Shown here piece by piece: positions 8,672 through 17,257 of a stretch of 64,000 nt of DNA. Under the pieces are notes generated by a model. It saw only the letters and a program-made list of their open reading frames with translations. It was not told the DNA's origin and ran no database searches. Source of the stretch: Ensifer oleiphilus. GTDB taxonomy: Bacteria > Pseudomonadota > Alphaproteobacteria > Rhizobiales > Rhizobiaceae. The position numbers and the translations under genes were made by a program. Location: assembly GCF_013371465.1 (NCBI RefSeq), contig NZ_JABWDU010000011.1, positions 62,001 to 126,000 of the forward strand, given 5' to 3'. Numbering within the stretch: position 1 is the stretch's first letter; each line of letters opens with the position of its first letter.

Positions 8672-8692
8672 TTTGTACAGATTAACCGAACG
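8671..8692. promoter_or_regulatory. putative CapH operator, copy 2
   Basis: Second copy of the 22-bp element, starting TTTTGTACAG and ending CGAACG. It differs from copy 1 at 4 positions. It sits over the predicted transcription start of capH. Confidence 0.6.
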
Positions 8693-8744
8693 GCGCGGCA
8701 CGCAGGTGCACGCGCCTTCAGTGATTCAAGGGAGTAATTCGAAC

Positions 8745-9065
8745 ATGTCTTTGGCTGCCAAGCTCAAAGAACTCAGGGGCAAAAACCGTCAATCCCTGCA
8801 GGAGGTCGCGGATGCCATTGGAGCGTCCAAGACACATATCTATGATCTGGAGACTGGTCGCAGCACCAACCCCTCAATTGAACTTCTGACCAAGCTCGCC
8901 ACCCATTTTCGCGTTGCCATCGCGGATCTTGTTGGAGAGAACCCAGAGGGAAAAGACGAAGAGCCTGGTCTTGTTGCGATGTACAGGGATCTCAAATCTC
9001 TGGCACCGCAAGACCGTGAAACAATCCAGATGCTGATGGACCGGCTGAAACCCAAGGGAAAGTAA
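8745..9065 (+). CDS. capH: CapH-like XRE-family repressor of CBASS
   Basis: Small DNA-binding protein (106 aa) divergent from the CBASS operon. Residues about 5-62 form an XRE helix-turn-helix (SLQEVADAIGASKTHIYDLE, then GRSTNPSIELLTKLA). The remaining about 40 residues are a short helical tail that may dimerise. AGGGAG precedes the ATG at 8745. Together with the downstream ImmA/IrrE-like protease it matches CapH-CapP modules. In those systems CapH represses the CBASS promoter and CapP cleaves CapH after DNA damage, raising CBASS expression. The stop codon directly abuts the capP start. Operator candidates lie at 8621-8642 and 8671-8692. Confidence 0.82.
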   Translation: MSLAAKLKELRGKNRQSLQEVADAIGASKTHIYDLETGRSTNPSIELLTKLATHFRVAIADLVGENPEGKDEEPGLVAMYRDLKSLAPQDRETIQMLMDRLKPKGK

Positions 9066-9971
9066 ATGGACATCTTGCGGATGGATCTAGCCGACACGGG
9101 GTCGCCTGAAGGGCTCGTCAGCCTGATCCTAAAGCATGAACCAAATCTTCCGCTTCCTGTACCGATCGAGGAGTTGGCGCTCCAGCTCGAGATTGAGGAA
9201 ATTGCCGAGTTGCAAACGGAAGGTTTTGAAGGCGGCTTGATCACCGACACGGTACGGAGCCGCGGAATTATACTCGTCAGAAAGGGGCTGAACCAGCCGC
9301 GTCGCCGTTTTACCATTGGCCACGAGCTCGGTCACTTCCTGATTGCCAACCACATCCCGGATAAGGACGGTCAGTTCCTGTGCTCAAGGGAAGATCTCCG
9401 GGCACTTTCCGCGAAGGAAGGCAACCGGCGGGCGAAAATGGAAGTCGAAGCGAACCGCTTCTCTTCCCTCATCCTGATGCCGCCCCCGAAACTGCGCGAC
9501 GCCTTCAAGAAGCATCCCTCGCCAAGCCTTGAACATGTATTCGAGTTGGCGGACCAATTTGATGTCAGCAAAGAAGCCATGGCGCGGGCCTATGCCGAGT
9601 ATCACCCGGAAGCGTTGGCATTCATTGTCGTCAAGGATGAGAAGGTTGGGCGGGTTTATCACAATCGAAAGCGCTTTCCTTTCGTTGTTGCAAGCCGCAA
9701 CAAGTCGGTGCCTCAAGGCTCAACGTTTTACCGACGAGACCTCCAGATCGGCATTCCAAGCGAAATCGAAAGCCGGCTTGCCGATCTGTGGATCGACGTA
9801 CCCCGAGGGCAGCGCGCTCCGACCCTCATCGAACAGGTGTGCCTTCAGAGGAACGGCTTTGCCTTGATCATGCTCTGGCATGAAAGCCCGGAGGAGGAGG
9901 ATGAAGAAAACGAAGACATGACCACGCGCGACCGCTGGCGTGCCCAACAGGAACGATATCGCAGGGATTGA
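9066..9971 (+). CDS. capP: CapP-like ImmA/IrrE-family zinc metalloprotease
   Basis: A 301-residue protein starting at the base after the capH stop. The zinc-peptidase motif HELGH is at residues 86-90 and a conserved acidic helix (EVEANRFSSLILMP, residues 126-139) supplies the likely third ligand and the typical LLMP strand. This is the M78/COG2856 family, which cleaves partner HTH repressors. The C-terminal half (about 165-290) is a regulatory-type region with a KDEKVGRVYHNRKRFPF stretch. It ends in an acidic tail (EEEDEENED) and a basic terminus. In this context it should inactivate CapH and so release CBASS expression. The active-site motif is intact. Confidence 0.85.
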   Translation: MDILRMDLADTGSPEGLVSLILKHEPNLPLPVPIEELALQLEIEEIAELQTEGFEGGLITDTVRSRGIILVRKGLNQPRRRFTIGHELGHFLIANHIPDKDGQFLCSREDLRALSAKEGNRRAKMEVEANRFSSLILMPPPKLRDAFKKHPSPSLEHVFELADQFDVSKEAMARAYAEYHPEALAFIVVKDEKVGRVYHNRKRFPFVVASRNKSVPQGSTFYRRDLQIGIPSEIESRLADLWIDVPRGQRAPTLIEQVCLQRNGFALIMLWHESPEEEDEENEDMTTRDRWRAQQERYRRD

Positions 9972-9976
9972 TCTTG

Positions 9977-10456
9977 ATGGAAGGCCATAATTTTGAGCGT
10001 CTCAAATCACACATCGTGCCCCTATCGAACTCCATGGCATTCGAGACAGCTCGGCTTGAATGGGACCTGATCGGCGTAGAGATCAGTGAAGAGTTTGATC
10101 AATGTCCCTGCGGTCAGGATATTCTCGAACATTGTTATATTCGAAATCGCCTCAATGGCGCGACGACCTACGTCGGCAATGTCTGCATTAACCGCTTCGT
10201 TGGAATTGACACGGGGAACCTCTTTGAAGGCCTGAAGCGTATTCAAGCGGATCTCTCCGCCAATGCAAACGACGATCTCATCGAGCACGCCTACCGGATG
10301 GGATACCTATTCAACGACAAGGAATATCACTTCCTCAAGCAGACGAGACTTAAACGGAAACTCTCGTCGGCGCAGTCAGCCTGGAAGAAAAAAATTAATC
10401 GACGGATTTTGAATCAGACTATCGTACAGCGAAGGGGCGTTCATCAGTCTCGGTGA
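9977..10456 (+). CDS. unknown small Cys-rich protein, third gene of the capH-capP operon
   Basis: The ATG at 9977 lies 5 bases after the capP stop; an in-frame TTG at 9968 would overlap it. The product (159 aa) has no family I can name. It shows a zinc-ribbon-like pattern, CPCGQ...EHCYI...GNVCI (four cysteines plus histidine between residues about 42 and 72), after a conserved-looking N-terminus (HNFERLKSHIVPLSNS). A basic C-terminal helix follows (RLKRKLSSAQSAWKKKINRR), suggesting nucleic-acid or protein binding. It is transcribed with the CBASS control genes, so it may be a regulator, a DNA-damage link or an added defence component. No signal peptide or membrane segment is present. Confidence 0.7.
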   Translation: MEGHNFERLKSHIVPLSNSMAFETARLEWDLIGVEISEEFDQCPCGQDILEHCYIRNRLNGATTYVGNVCINRFVGIDTGNLFEGLKRIQADLSANANDDLIEHAYRMGYLFNDKEYHFLKQTRLKRKLSSAQSAWKKKINRRILNQTIVQRRGVHQSR

Positions 10457-10592
10457 TTTACTGTCGCAATGCATCAGTGGTGCATGTTCAAACAACACGC
10501 TCAAAAATGTCTTGCGATTTCGAACGAAATGCACGTGAATATTACCATATCAACAGATTCGATTTTTGCAGCATTGAGGAGTACTATCGGAG

Positions 10593-11093
10593 ATGACGGT
10601 GAAACTGACTGATCTACGTGATGACATCGACGCAATAATTCTCGATCTTCGCCGGGAGCGAAACGATGGCGAAATTCCAATTGCTGACGCGCTCGCCCGC
10701 ATTCGCTCGGAGTTGAATGGCAAGATCTCCGAGGCAGCAGATCAGTTGATCGATCTAACGCTCCGAAAACTGATCCACGATGTGAGCGGCCGGAAGCGCC
10801 TCAGCCTGGCGATGGTAGGCCAAACGAGTTTATTCGGCCATTACTCCGGAATACCCGCGATGATAACTACCGGACGTGGTAGGAAGCGGGACACGACAAA
10901 AGCGACCTTCCAGGAAGCAGATGCTTGGCTGTCTGCGCGCGAAAAAGAAGATACAGACGTTCGAACAAAAAACGAGAAATTCAAACAAATGGTCGAAGAG
11001 CTGCGTCCGTTTATTCAGGCGCCGACTGATACCCTTGAAGATGCCGCGCGTCTCAAATTTAAGCTGCAGACAGTTCACGCAAGTCAACTGTAA
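10593..11093 (+). CDS. hypothetical protein, 166 aa
   Basis: I do not recognise this protein. It begins at ATG 10593 after GGAG (ACTATCGGAGATG, a close site). It is predicted mostly helical and charged, with a central segment (MVGQTSLFGHYSGIPAMITT) followed by a basic RGRKRDTTKATF stretch. It lies 136 bases after the Cys-rich gene on the same strand and has its own AT-rich leader, so it may be a separate unit of the defence island. No enzyme motif, membrane segment or signal peptide is visible. Confidence 0.55.
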   Translation: MTVKLTDLRDDIDAIILDLRRERNDGEIPIADALARIRSELNGKISEAADQLIDLTLRKLIHDVSGRKRLSLAMVGQTSLFGHYSGIPAMITTGRGRKRDTTKATFQEADAWLSAREKEDTDVRTKNEKFKQMVEELRPFIQAPTDTLEDAARLKFKLQTVHASQL

Positions 11094-11121
11094 CCGTTGG
11101 ATTTCATGCGGTTGGCGTTGG

Positions 11122-12258
11122 TCATACCACGCCCCATGCCCGAAACCTCCCCCTCCCCGTCATCTCTCTGAGCCCTAGCTCAACAACAATCCGCCGCGCC
11201 GCCTGCGGCGTCACCCCGAGCGTCGTCACGACCATACCGGCCGAGACCAGCGGCTTCGCGATGACCAGCTCGACCAGTTCCGGCAATTTCGAAGACGTCC
11301 GGCGGCCCGCCAATTTCCGTTCCATTATGGTGCGTGCCAGCGCGAGCCGGTCATGCTCCTTCAGCCCGATCTCTGCGGCTGCAATCAGTCCCTGCGCGAT
11401 CGCCAGCAGCCGGGTTTCCCGGTCGCGATGCCGGCGGCGATCGACCGGAATGGATTTGAGGCCGAGGTTGATAGCGGCCAGATGTGCATCTGACGTGATG
11501 CCAGCCTGCCGCAGGATGGAGGCGCAAAACAGTCGGCCGAGCCAGGGCGCGTGCTGAAGCACGGACAACTCGTTCCAGGCATCGAGAGCGATGATCCCCT
11601 GCATCACCGCCGGCATGTCTTGAACCTGCCGCAGCACGCCGCGCCATTCTTCCAGGCGTTCGTCCTCGTCCCAGTCGAGATCGTAGACCAGCGGATCCTT
11701 TTCCCGGTCCCGAGCGCTTTTGGCGAGGCCGGGCGTCATCGCTAGTTCGATCGCAGCGTCGGAGCGGGCCAGCACCGCATCGATGGCGGCATAGTCCACG
11801 TGCGGAAGGTTCGCGCCAGCATCGCTCTCCTCTCCCTCCCCTACCCCGGCGGCTTCGGCATCCACCGTTGCGCCCTTGTTCTCTATCGCGCTACTGGCAC
11901 TATCTGATGCTCCAGGCCACGCCTGGCGGAGGCTGCGGAGGCCATCGGGAGTGAGTGCCCAGCCGGGCGGCTGCGCGGCGATGCGGCGGCGGGTTCTCAG
12001 GACGTCGCGGGCAATGGTCAGCTCGTGGGTGGGTGTGCGAATATCGCGAGTGGCGTCGTGGAGGACGAGGTCCTCGAGATGGACGAGCTCGCCGTCGATC
12101 CACAGCGAGGCGCAGGCATCGGCGAATTGGGTGCGCTCGAGGAAGCCGACTCCGACCGGTGAGCGGGCGATGCGTTCGTCGAGACGAGTCAGCGCGAGCC
12201 CGGCGTCGAAAGCCGACCGCATCAGCGCTGTCATGCTGATTTTCGCGATATCATAAGC
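11122..12258 (-). CDS. RHE_PE00001-family protein (DUF1612 / HTH type)
   Basis: A 378-residue protein typical of rhizobial plasmids. Its N-terminus ([20 protein letters not shown], then [14 protein letters not shown]-like and [18 protein letters not shown]) is the signature of the RHE_PE00001 family. The C-terminal third carries a winged-helix-like region ending [21 protein letters not shown] Ser/Gly/Glu-rich linker lies near residues 120-150. The biological role is unknown; the family has been compared with Fic/DUF-type and HTH proteins, and it often sits beside replication or maintenance genes, as here. I chose ATG 12258, where family members usually start; a longer frame begins at 12270. 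A hairpin and a palindrome lie just upstream. Confidence 0.75.
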   Translation of the reverse strand, partial: AYDIAKISMTALMRSAFDAGLALTRLDERIARSPVGVGFLERTQFADACASLWIDGELVHLEDLVLHDATRDIRTPTHELTIARDVLRTRRRIAAQPPGWALTPDGLRSLRQAWPGASDSASSAIENKGATVDAEAAGVGEGEESDAGANLPHVDYAAIDAVLARSDAAIELAMTPGLAKSARDREKDPLVYDLDWDEDERLEEWRGVLRQVQDMPAVMQGIIALDAWNELSVLQHAPWLGRLFCASILRQAGITSDAHLAAINLGLKSIPVDRRRHRDRETRLLAIAQGLIAAAEIGLKEHDRLALARTIMERKLAGRRTSSKLPELVELVIAKPLVSAGMVVTTLGVTPQAARRIVVELGLREMTGRGRFRAWGVV

Positions 12259-12262
12259 CATT

Positions 12263-12283
12263 GAAATCATGGTAAATGATTTC
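12263..12283. promoter_or_regulatory. inverted repeat upstream of RHE_PE00001 gene
   Basis: GAAATCAT and ATGATTTC form a perfect 8-bp inverted repeat with a 5-base centre. It sits immediately before the predicted start codon and could be an autoregulatory operator. Confidence 0.4.
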
Positions 12284-12336
12284 TTATACGAACTCTATAT
12301 TTAATTTAGGGTTCGCCAGTGGGTATGATTGCGGGT

Positions 12337-12352
12337 GATGGTTATAACCATC
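12337..12352. promoter_or_regulatory. 16-bp perfect palindrome
   Basis: GATGGTTATAACCATC is a perfect palindrome in the divergent space between the RHE_PE00001 gene and vapBC. It is followed by two copies of ATCGATAG within about 20 bases. It may be the operator of either unit; antitoxins of the VapB type bind such dyads. Confidence 0.45.
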
Positions 12353-12405
12353 GATAGGTCCCCAGTATCGATAGTCATGTGGTCCACTAGTTGACCAACT
12401 CATGA

Positions 12406-13137
<732 letters not shown>

Positions 13138-13148
<11 letters not shown>

Positions 13149-14289
13149 TCATGATATAGAGCGGCGCGCGGTGGCACTCGACGCGCTCGATTCCATCCTG
13201 CCCTTCGACAGGCGTGACCAACTCGCTGCGCTCCTCACCGACGACGACGTCGCGACGCTCAAACATCTGGCCAGCGAAGGCATGGGCGACAATACGCTGC
13301 GCGCGCTTGCCTCCGACCTCGGTTACCTCGAGACCTGGTGCCAGCTCGCCACCGGCAGCCCCCTCCCCTGGCCGGCGCCAGAGAGCCTGCTGCTGAAATT
13401 CGTCGCTCATCATCTCTTTGACCCGGGCAAACGCGCCGACGATCCCAGCCACGGCATGCCGGCGGAAGTGGAAGAGGGCCTGCGCGCCCGGCGGCTGCTT
13501 CGGGCCAACGGACCGCACGCCCCCGACACGGTGCGGCGCCGGCTGACGAGCTGGTCGATCCTGACCCGTTGGCGCGGCCTCACTGGGACCTTTGATGGCC
13601 CTTCGCTCAAGTCCGCTCTGCGCCTTGCCGTTCGCGCCAGCGCTCGTCCGCGGCAACGAAAAAGCAAAAAGGCCGTGACCGGCGACGTCCTGGCCAAGCT
13701 GCTGCAGGCCTGTGCCGGCGAACGCTCGATCGACCTGCGCGATCGCGCGCTGCTTCTGATCGCTTTTGCCTCCGGCGGCCGCCGCCGATCAGAAGTGGCG
13801 GCTTTGCGTGTCGAGGATCTGACCGACGAGGACCCTGTGCAGGCCGATCCGTTGGATCCTGACTCCCCTCTCCTCCCGTGCCTTTCGATCCGTCTCGGCC
13901 GCACCAAGACGACGACGAGTGACGACGACGAACATGTGCTGCTCATCGGACGGCCGGTCATGGCGCTGAAGGGCTGGCTTGGTGAGGCCAGCATCAACGA
14001 AGGACCGGTATTCCGGCGCATCGACCAATGGGGAAACATCAATCGGCGCGCGCTCACGCCACAGTCGGTCAACCTCATCCTGAAAAGCCGTTGCAAGCAG
14101 GCCGGGCTCGAACCGACACAGTTTTCGGCGCATGGCTTGCGGTCAGGTTATCTGACCGAGGCTGCCAATCGGGGGATTCCCCTCCCCGAGGCTATGCAGC
14201 AGTCGCTGCACAAGTCCGTGACGCAGGCGGCTCGCTACTACAACAACGCTGAGCGAAAACAAGATCGCGCGGCCCGGCTGATCACCTGA
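13138..14289 (+). CDS. tyrosine recombinase / site-specific integrase
   Basis: A 383-residue tyrosine recombinase. An N-terminal SAM-like DNA-binding domain (about residues 40-165) precedes the catalytic domain, which holds Arg in SGGRRRSEVAALR (about 215), the HGLR box (His332, Arg335), a histidine at QQSLHKS (358) and the nucleophile in AARYYNNAE (Tyr367 or 368). The catalytic set is complete. ATG 13138 lies inside the vapC 3' end, an 11-base overlap. Such enzymes resolve plasmid multimers or integrate elements. Its position beside a toxin-antitoxin and repABC favours plasmid maintenance, but it may equally be the integrase of the defence island. No att sites were identified. Confidence 0.9.
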
Positions 14290-14380
14290 AAGCGCCGGTC
14301 ATACCGGCGGGTTCCGGCCAAGAGGCACCGCTGGAGCAGAGCAAACACTGCATGCAGTAAGCTGCAGAATCGCAATGCGC

Positions 14381-14587
14381 TCAGGCCTGGAGGTTGTCCG
14401 CCGACATCTTGCCGGACTTGCGGTCTTTCACCAGCTCATAGGTAATCTTCTGGCCGTCGTTGAGTCCGCGTAGACCAGCTCGCTCTACCGCGGAAATGTG
14501 GACGAACACATCGGCAGTTCCGTCATCCGGCTGGATGAAACCGAAGCCTTTTGTTGTGTTGAACCATTTTACTGTACCGGTTGCCAA
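14381..14587 (-). CDS. cspA: cold-shock domain protein CspA
   Basis: A 68-residue cold-shock protein and RNA chaperone. RNP1 (KGFGFIQ) and RNP2 (DVFVHISAV) are intact, and the length is standard. The only start with a ribosome site is TTG at 14587, 5 bases after a perfect AGGAGG; cspA genes nearly always use ATG, so this one may be translated weakly. The gene stands alone between the recombinase and the RES-Xre pair, with a long 5' leader region typical of csp genes. Confidence 0.92.
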   Translation of the reverse strand: MATGTVKWFNTTKGFGFIQPDDGTADVFVHISAVERAGLRGLNDGQKITYELVKDRKSGKMSADNLQA

Positions 14588-14820
14588 AGTATCCTCCTTT
14601 GATCATCGTCGTGTCGGACGGATAGGCTCGAATGACACTGGTGCGCTCACATTAGTAGACGGTTCCGGCGTCAACGGAAAGTCATGCGAGCTATCGCGTC
14701 TATCGCACCGGACCTAAATTCCGGATCTTGGTTGCTTACCTTTGCTGTAAGCACGGTAGATCGGGCGTAATATGGCTGAGCAGTCGTAAAGGCCCGAACG
14801 CGTTAATTGCGCCGATGCGC

Positions 14821-15339
14821 CTAATCCCAGGACAGTTGATCCTTCGGAAGCCGACCACTTGGGTCGTGTACCTGCACTTTATGCGGCAGGTTGGGGCCCC
14901 AGTTCCAAAGCACCAGATTTCGATCTCCCTCTTCGGCGCCGGGCGCAAAGCTGGGTACTATAATGCCTGCCGTGCCCCTCGCCTTCAGTCGATCGTATAT
15001 CGACCAGGATGGGGGTCTCCTTCCTTCCGAAAGCGCGGTGGCCCAACTGCAGGCCATTTCCTCCACCGAAACGGAATTCGGGGCCCGACCAACTTCAGAA
15101 GTAAGATCCGCAATGTCATCACAGTCGACATCGTAGGAACAAAGTACACAAGGGTCGATGCGATGGGCAAACCCTTGATTGGCTTCCTTTACCGCCGTCA
15201 TCACACTGAGGGCGAGATAGAGAGCTGGCACGCCTTTTGGGTTGAACCGCGCGCCTCTTATAGCCGCGCCATCTCCTGAAACCGGTTTGAAAGCCCAGCG
15301 TGGATCGTGCGCACGGTAACAATTGCCCACAAACCTCAA
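14821..15339 (-). CDS. RES-domain toxin
   Basis: A 172-residue RES-family toxin. Family features are FVGNCYRAHDPRWAFKPVSG, the RES-type GARFNPKG stretch with the conserved Arg, ALYLALSVMTAVKE with the conserved Glu, and WSIYDRLKARGTAGIIVPSF near the C-terminus. RES toxins degrade NAD+ or modify other targets. The TTG at 15339 overlaps the stop of the upstream antitoxin gene (TTGA), the usual coupling of Xre-RES pairs; a GTG at 15330 is an alternative. It should be held inactive by the Xre-ParS-type antitoxin and aid plasmid retention. Confidence 0.85.
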   Translation of the reverse strand: MRFVGNCYRAHDPRWAFKPVSGDGAAIRGARFNPKGVPALYLALSVMTAVKEANQGFAHRIDPCVLCSYDVDCDDIADLTSEVGRAPNSVSVEEMACSWATALSEGRRPPSWSIYDRLKARGTAGIIVPSFAPGAEEGDRNLVLWNWGPNLPHKVQVHDPSGRLPKDQLSWD

Positions 15340-15725
15340 GCGAAGCCCCCTAGGGCCATATGATCGAGGTAATCTCGCACCGCCGCGGCCTTGCCGTCTT
15401 TTACGAGAGCCTCGGGCGTACGCCCGCCAAAAGCTGGTAGAGGTTGGGCCCGGTACCAAGCCATTGCCTGCTCCTTACCACCGGCCCAATCTGAGACACG
15501 ACTGATAATCTCCAGCATTTCCCGAAGGCGGCTCTGCGTTTTCGCGCCCAGGCTACGTTCACTTCTATACAGTGTTTCGCGGGCTAGCCCCGCCGTCTCG
15601 GCCAACTGGCTCTTAGACATGCCGAAGCCGGTTGCGACCCGTTCCACAGCGATCTTTCCCGAGCGATCCATATAGGACAGCACCAAGGGACCGCTGTGCT
15701 CTAAAGATTTCAGAACCTGAGGCAT
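15336..15725 (-). CDS. Xre-MbcA-ParS type antitoxin (partner of RES toxin)
   Basis: The antitoxin of a RES-Xre module. An N-terminal helix-turn-helix (KIAVERVATGFGMSKSQLAE, TAGLARETLYRS) is followed by the ParS/MbcA-like toxin-binding C-terminus: VSDWAGGKEQAMAWYRAQPL, then PAFGGRTPEALVKDGKAAAV and RDYLDHMALGGFA. ATG 15725 is preceded by GGCGG at a fair distance; in-frame starts also exist at 15731 and 15788. The gene ends in the TTGA overlap with the RES gene. It should autorepress the operon. Confidence 0.82.
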   Translation of the reverse strand: MPQVLKSLEHSGPLVLSYMDRSGKIAVERVATGFGMSKSQLAETAGLARETLYRSERSLGAKTQSRLREMLEIISRVSDWAGGKEQAMAWYRAQPLPAFGGRTPEALVKDGKAAAVRDYLDHMALGGFA

Positions 15726-15840
15726 GATCATTCCGCCATATCCAGCAACTAATTTATTGTGCAAAATATATGACTCTATTGACGGCAACGCAAGCGACTA
15801 CGACAGATTCGCCGGTGTAGCGAGAAGTTTCAAGCCACTG

Positions 15841-15851
15841 CCCCCCCCCCC
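15841..15851. repeat. run of 11 C
   Basis: A homopolymer of 11 cytosines between the antitoxin promoter region and the end of repC. It may be a slippage-prone site or an assembly artefact. Confidence 0.9.
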
Positions 15852-15864
15852 AAAGAGCCGTTCG

Positions 15865-17076
15865 CTAGGCGCTTCGAGCAACCACTGGATTCGCCCGCAA
15901 CAGAGCCATCAGCACCGGTCCGAGCGAAAACTCCCCTCGCCGCGCCTTGTCCGTCAGATTGCGCAGATATCCGCCGGCCGAGTTGATGTGCCCTGCCCTT
16001 TCGAGAATACAGGCCATTGTCGCAGCCGCATTTTCCGGCCCCATCGCCTCGCAGGCGTCCTGGTAGGCGCTTGGACTGACGCCCAGCATCGATCGGACCA
16101 CCACCGCAGCCGCCATTAGTTCTCGCCAGCTCGAAATAGCCCCATCCGGCCCATACATCGCGATCTCCGGGCAGGCTTGCAGCACCATGCCCAACGGGAA
16201 CGCCTTGATCGGCTCGCGCTTCGGCTGCGGTTTGACCTCAGGTTTCGCCCCGCGCTCTTTTTCAGAGCTAGGTTCAAGTTCACGGGTGGATTCGGTGTTT
16301 GAATTCTGTATGTGACGCTCATTTGGAGCATCATTGGAGCTCATATTTTCTGAATTCATCTGCATTTCCAGCAGATTGAGGACTTCGCTCCGCAATATTT
16401 CCATTTCGTCGAGGATTGCGACTAGGTCACCGATGACCGGCGTGCGCGGAATACGACCGACGAGCTCCACATACATCGCCTCTATCGCTCCCCAGTTACC
16501 GGAAGCGCCCTCCTCCATCGCAGCGGAGATGAGCTTGCGAACATCTCGGCGGCAGATGGTGAGCGCCTCTTTGGTCCGACGGAACTGCGCGCGATCGGCA
16601 GCGACCCGTTGGGCCATCTGCGCGAGTTCTTCAGCACGGGCGAGCAAGGGCGACAGATCGAAGCCATAGGCGTCCTCGACCTCGCCTGCCCGATCCTTCC
16701 GGGCGAAGCGTTTGCCGTTGGCGCTATCCTTGCGCACGATCAGGCCAGCGTTGACGAGTGCAGCCAGTTGACGGCGCAGCGTGGCGCTAGCGATCCCATG
16801 CGCCCGCACAGAGAGCTGTGCGTTGGACGGGAATACGATCATGGCCCGATCTTGCGCCAGCTCCGCTTCCGGATAGAACGTCAAAAGGGCATCGAGAACG
16901 GCGAGCGCGCGATCCTGGATGCCGAGCAGCGCCCTCGCCTCAGAGGCGTCGCGGAACACTTTCCACTTCTCGACTGATTTGCCTGGTTTGATTTCAGCTG
17001 AGTTCAGCTGCCTTCTCACCAAGGCAAGTGTCATCGGCCGCCGCCCGAATGGCGTCGTCACACTTCCAACCTGCAT
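15865..17076 (-). CDS. repC: RepC replication initiator
   Basis: The initiator protein of the repABC replicon (403 aa, usual length). The N-terminus (VTTPFGRRPMTLALVRRQLN) and the DNA-binding region with the ALLTFYPEAEL and IVFPSNAQLS motifs (about residues 60-90) are characteristic. The C-terminal domain reads PLGMVLQACPEI...ISSWRELMAAAVVVRSMLGV. A variable Glu/Pro-rich linker lies near residues 235-290, coded by an AT-rich stretch that probably contains oriV. RepC binds there to start replication, and its level sets copy number. It lies 181 bases after repB, and that gap holds the antisense ctRNA. Confidence 0.95.
   Translation of the reverse strand: MQVGSVTTPFGRRPMTLALVRRQLNSAEIKPGKSVEKWKVFRDASEARALLGIQDRALAVLDALLTFYPEAELAQDRAMIVFPSNAQLSVRAHGIASATLRRQLAALVNAGLIVRKDSANGKRFARKDRAGEVEDAYGFDLSPLLARAEELAQMAQRVAADRAQFRRTKEALTICRRDVRKLISAAMEEGASGNWGAIEAMYVELVGRIPRTPVIGDLVAILDEMEILRSEVLNLLEMQMNSENMSSNDAPNERHIQNSNTESTRELEPSSEKERGAKPEVKPQPKREPIKAFPLGMVLQACPEIAMYGPDGAISSWRELMAAAVVVRSMLGVSPSAYQDACEAMGPENAAATMACILERAGHINSAGGYLRNLTDKARRGEFSLGPVLMALLRANPVVARSA
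16255..16375. other. candidate oriV (AT-rich stretch within repC)
   Basis: This stretch is clearly more AT-rich than the rest of repC and encodes a low-complexity linker. In studied repABC plasmids the origin lies in an AT-rich segment inside repC, so this is the likely origin. The call rests on position and composition only. Confidence 0.45.
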
Positions 17077-17135
17077 TTTCCTTCACCTCTCAGAAGGCAA
17101 AAGAAATCTGCTCACCAAAACGATGCCAAAGACTC

Positions 17136-17164
17136 TTGACGGGGATTCGTGGAAATGCGATTCT
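17136..17164 (+). promoter_or_regulatory. predicted promoter of the antisense ctRNA
   Basis: TTGACG (17136-17141) and GATTCT (17159-17164) with a 17-bp spacer, on the strand opposite repABC. The -35 is strong and the -10 modest. The predicted start near 17171 gives a transcript of about 50 bases to the terminator. Confidence 0.45.
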
Positions 17165-17170
17165 CAGATT

Positions 17171-17224
17171 GCTAGATAGGAGAGAGGCTTCCACGACGGA
17201 AACGTTTGGGGGCCTTTTTCTTTT
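17171..17224 (+). ncRNA. ctRNA-like antisense RNA between repB and repC (incompatibility RNA)
   Basis: repABC plasmids carry a small counter-transcribed RNA in the repB-repC gap that lowers repC expression and causes incompatibility. Here the plus strand carries a promoter-like sequence, then a stem (AGGCTTCC at 17185-17192 with GGGGGCCT at 17208-17215, including G-U pairs) followed by a T-rich run (17215-17224). This is the expected intrinsic terminator. The length of about 50 bases agrees with known ctRNAs. The exact 5' end is a guess. Confidence 0.65.
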
Positions 17225-17257
17225 GCGGTTTATCCTCCGAATTAAACCTGTTCCGCC

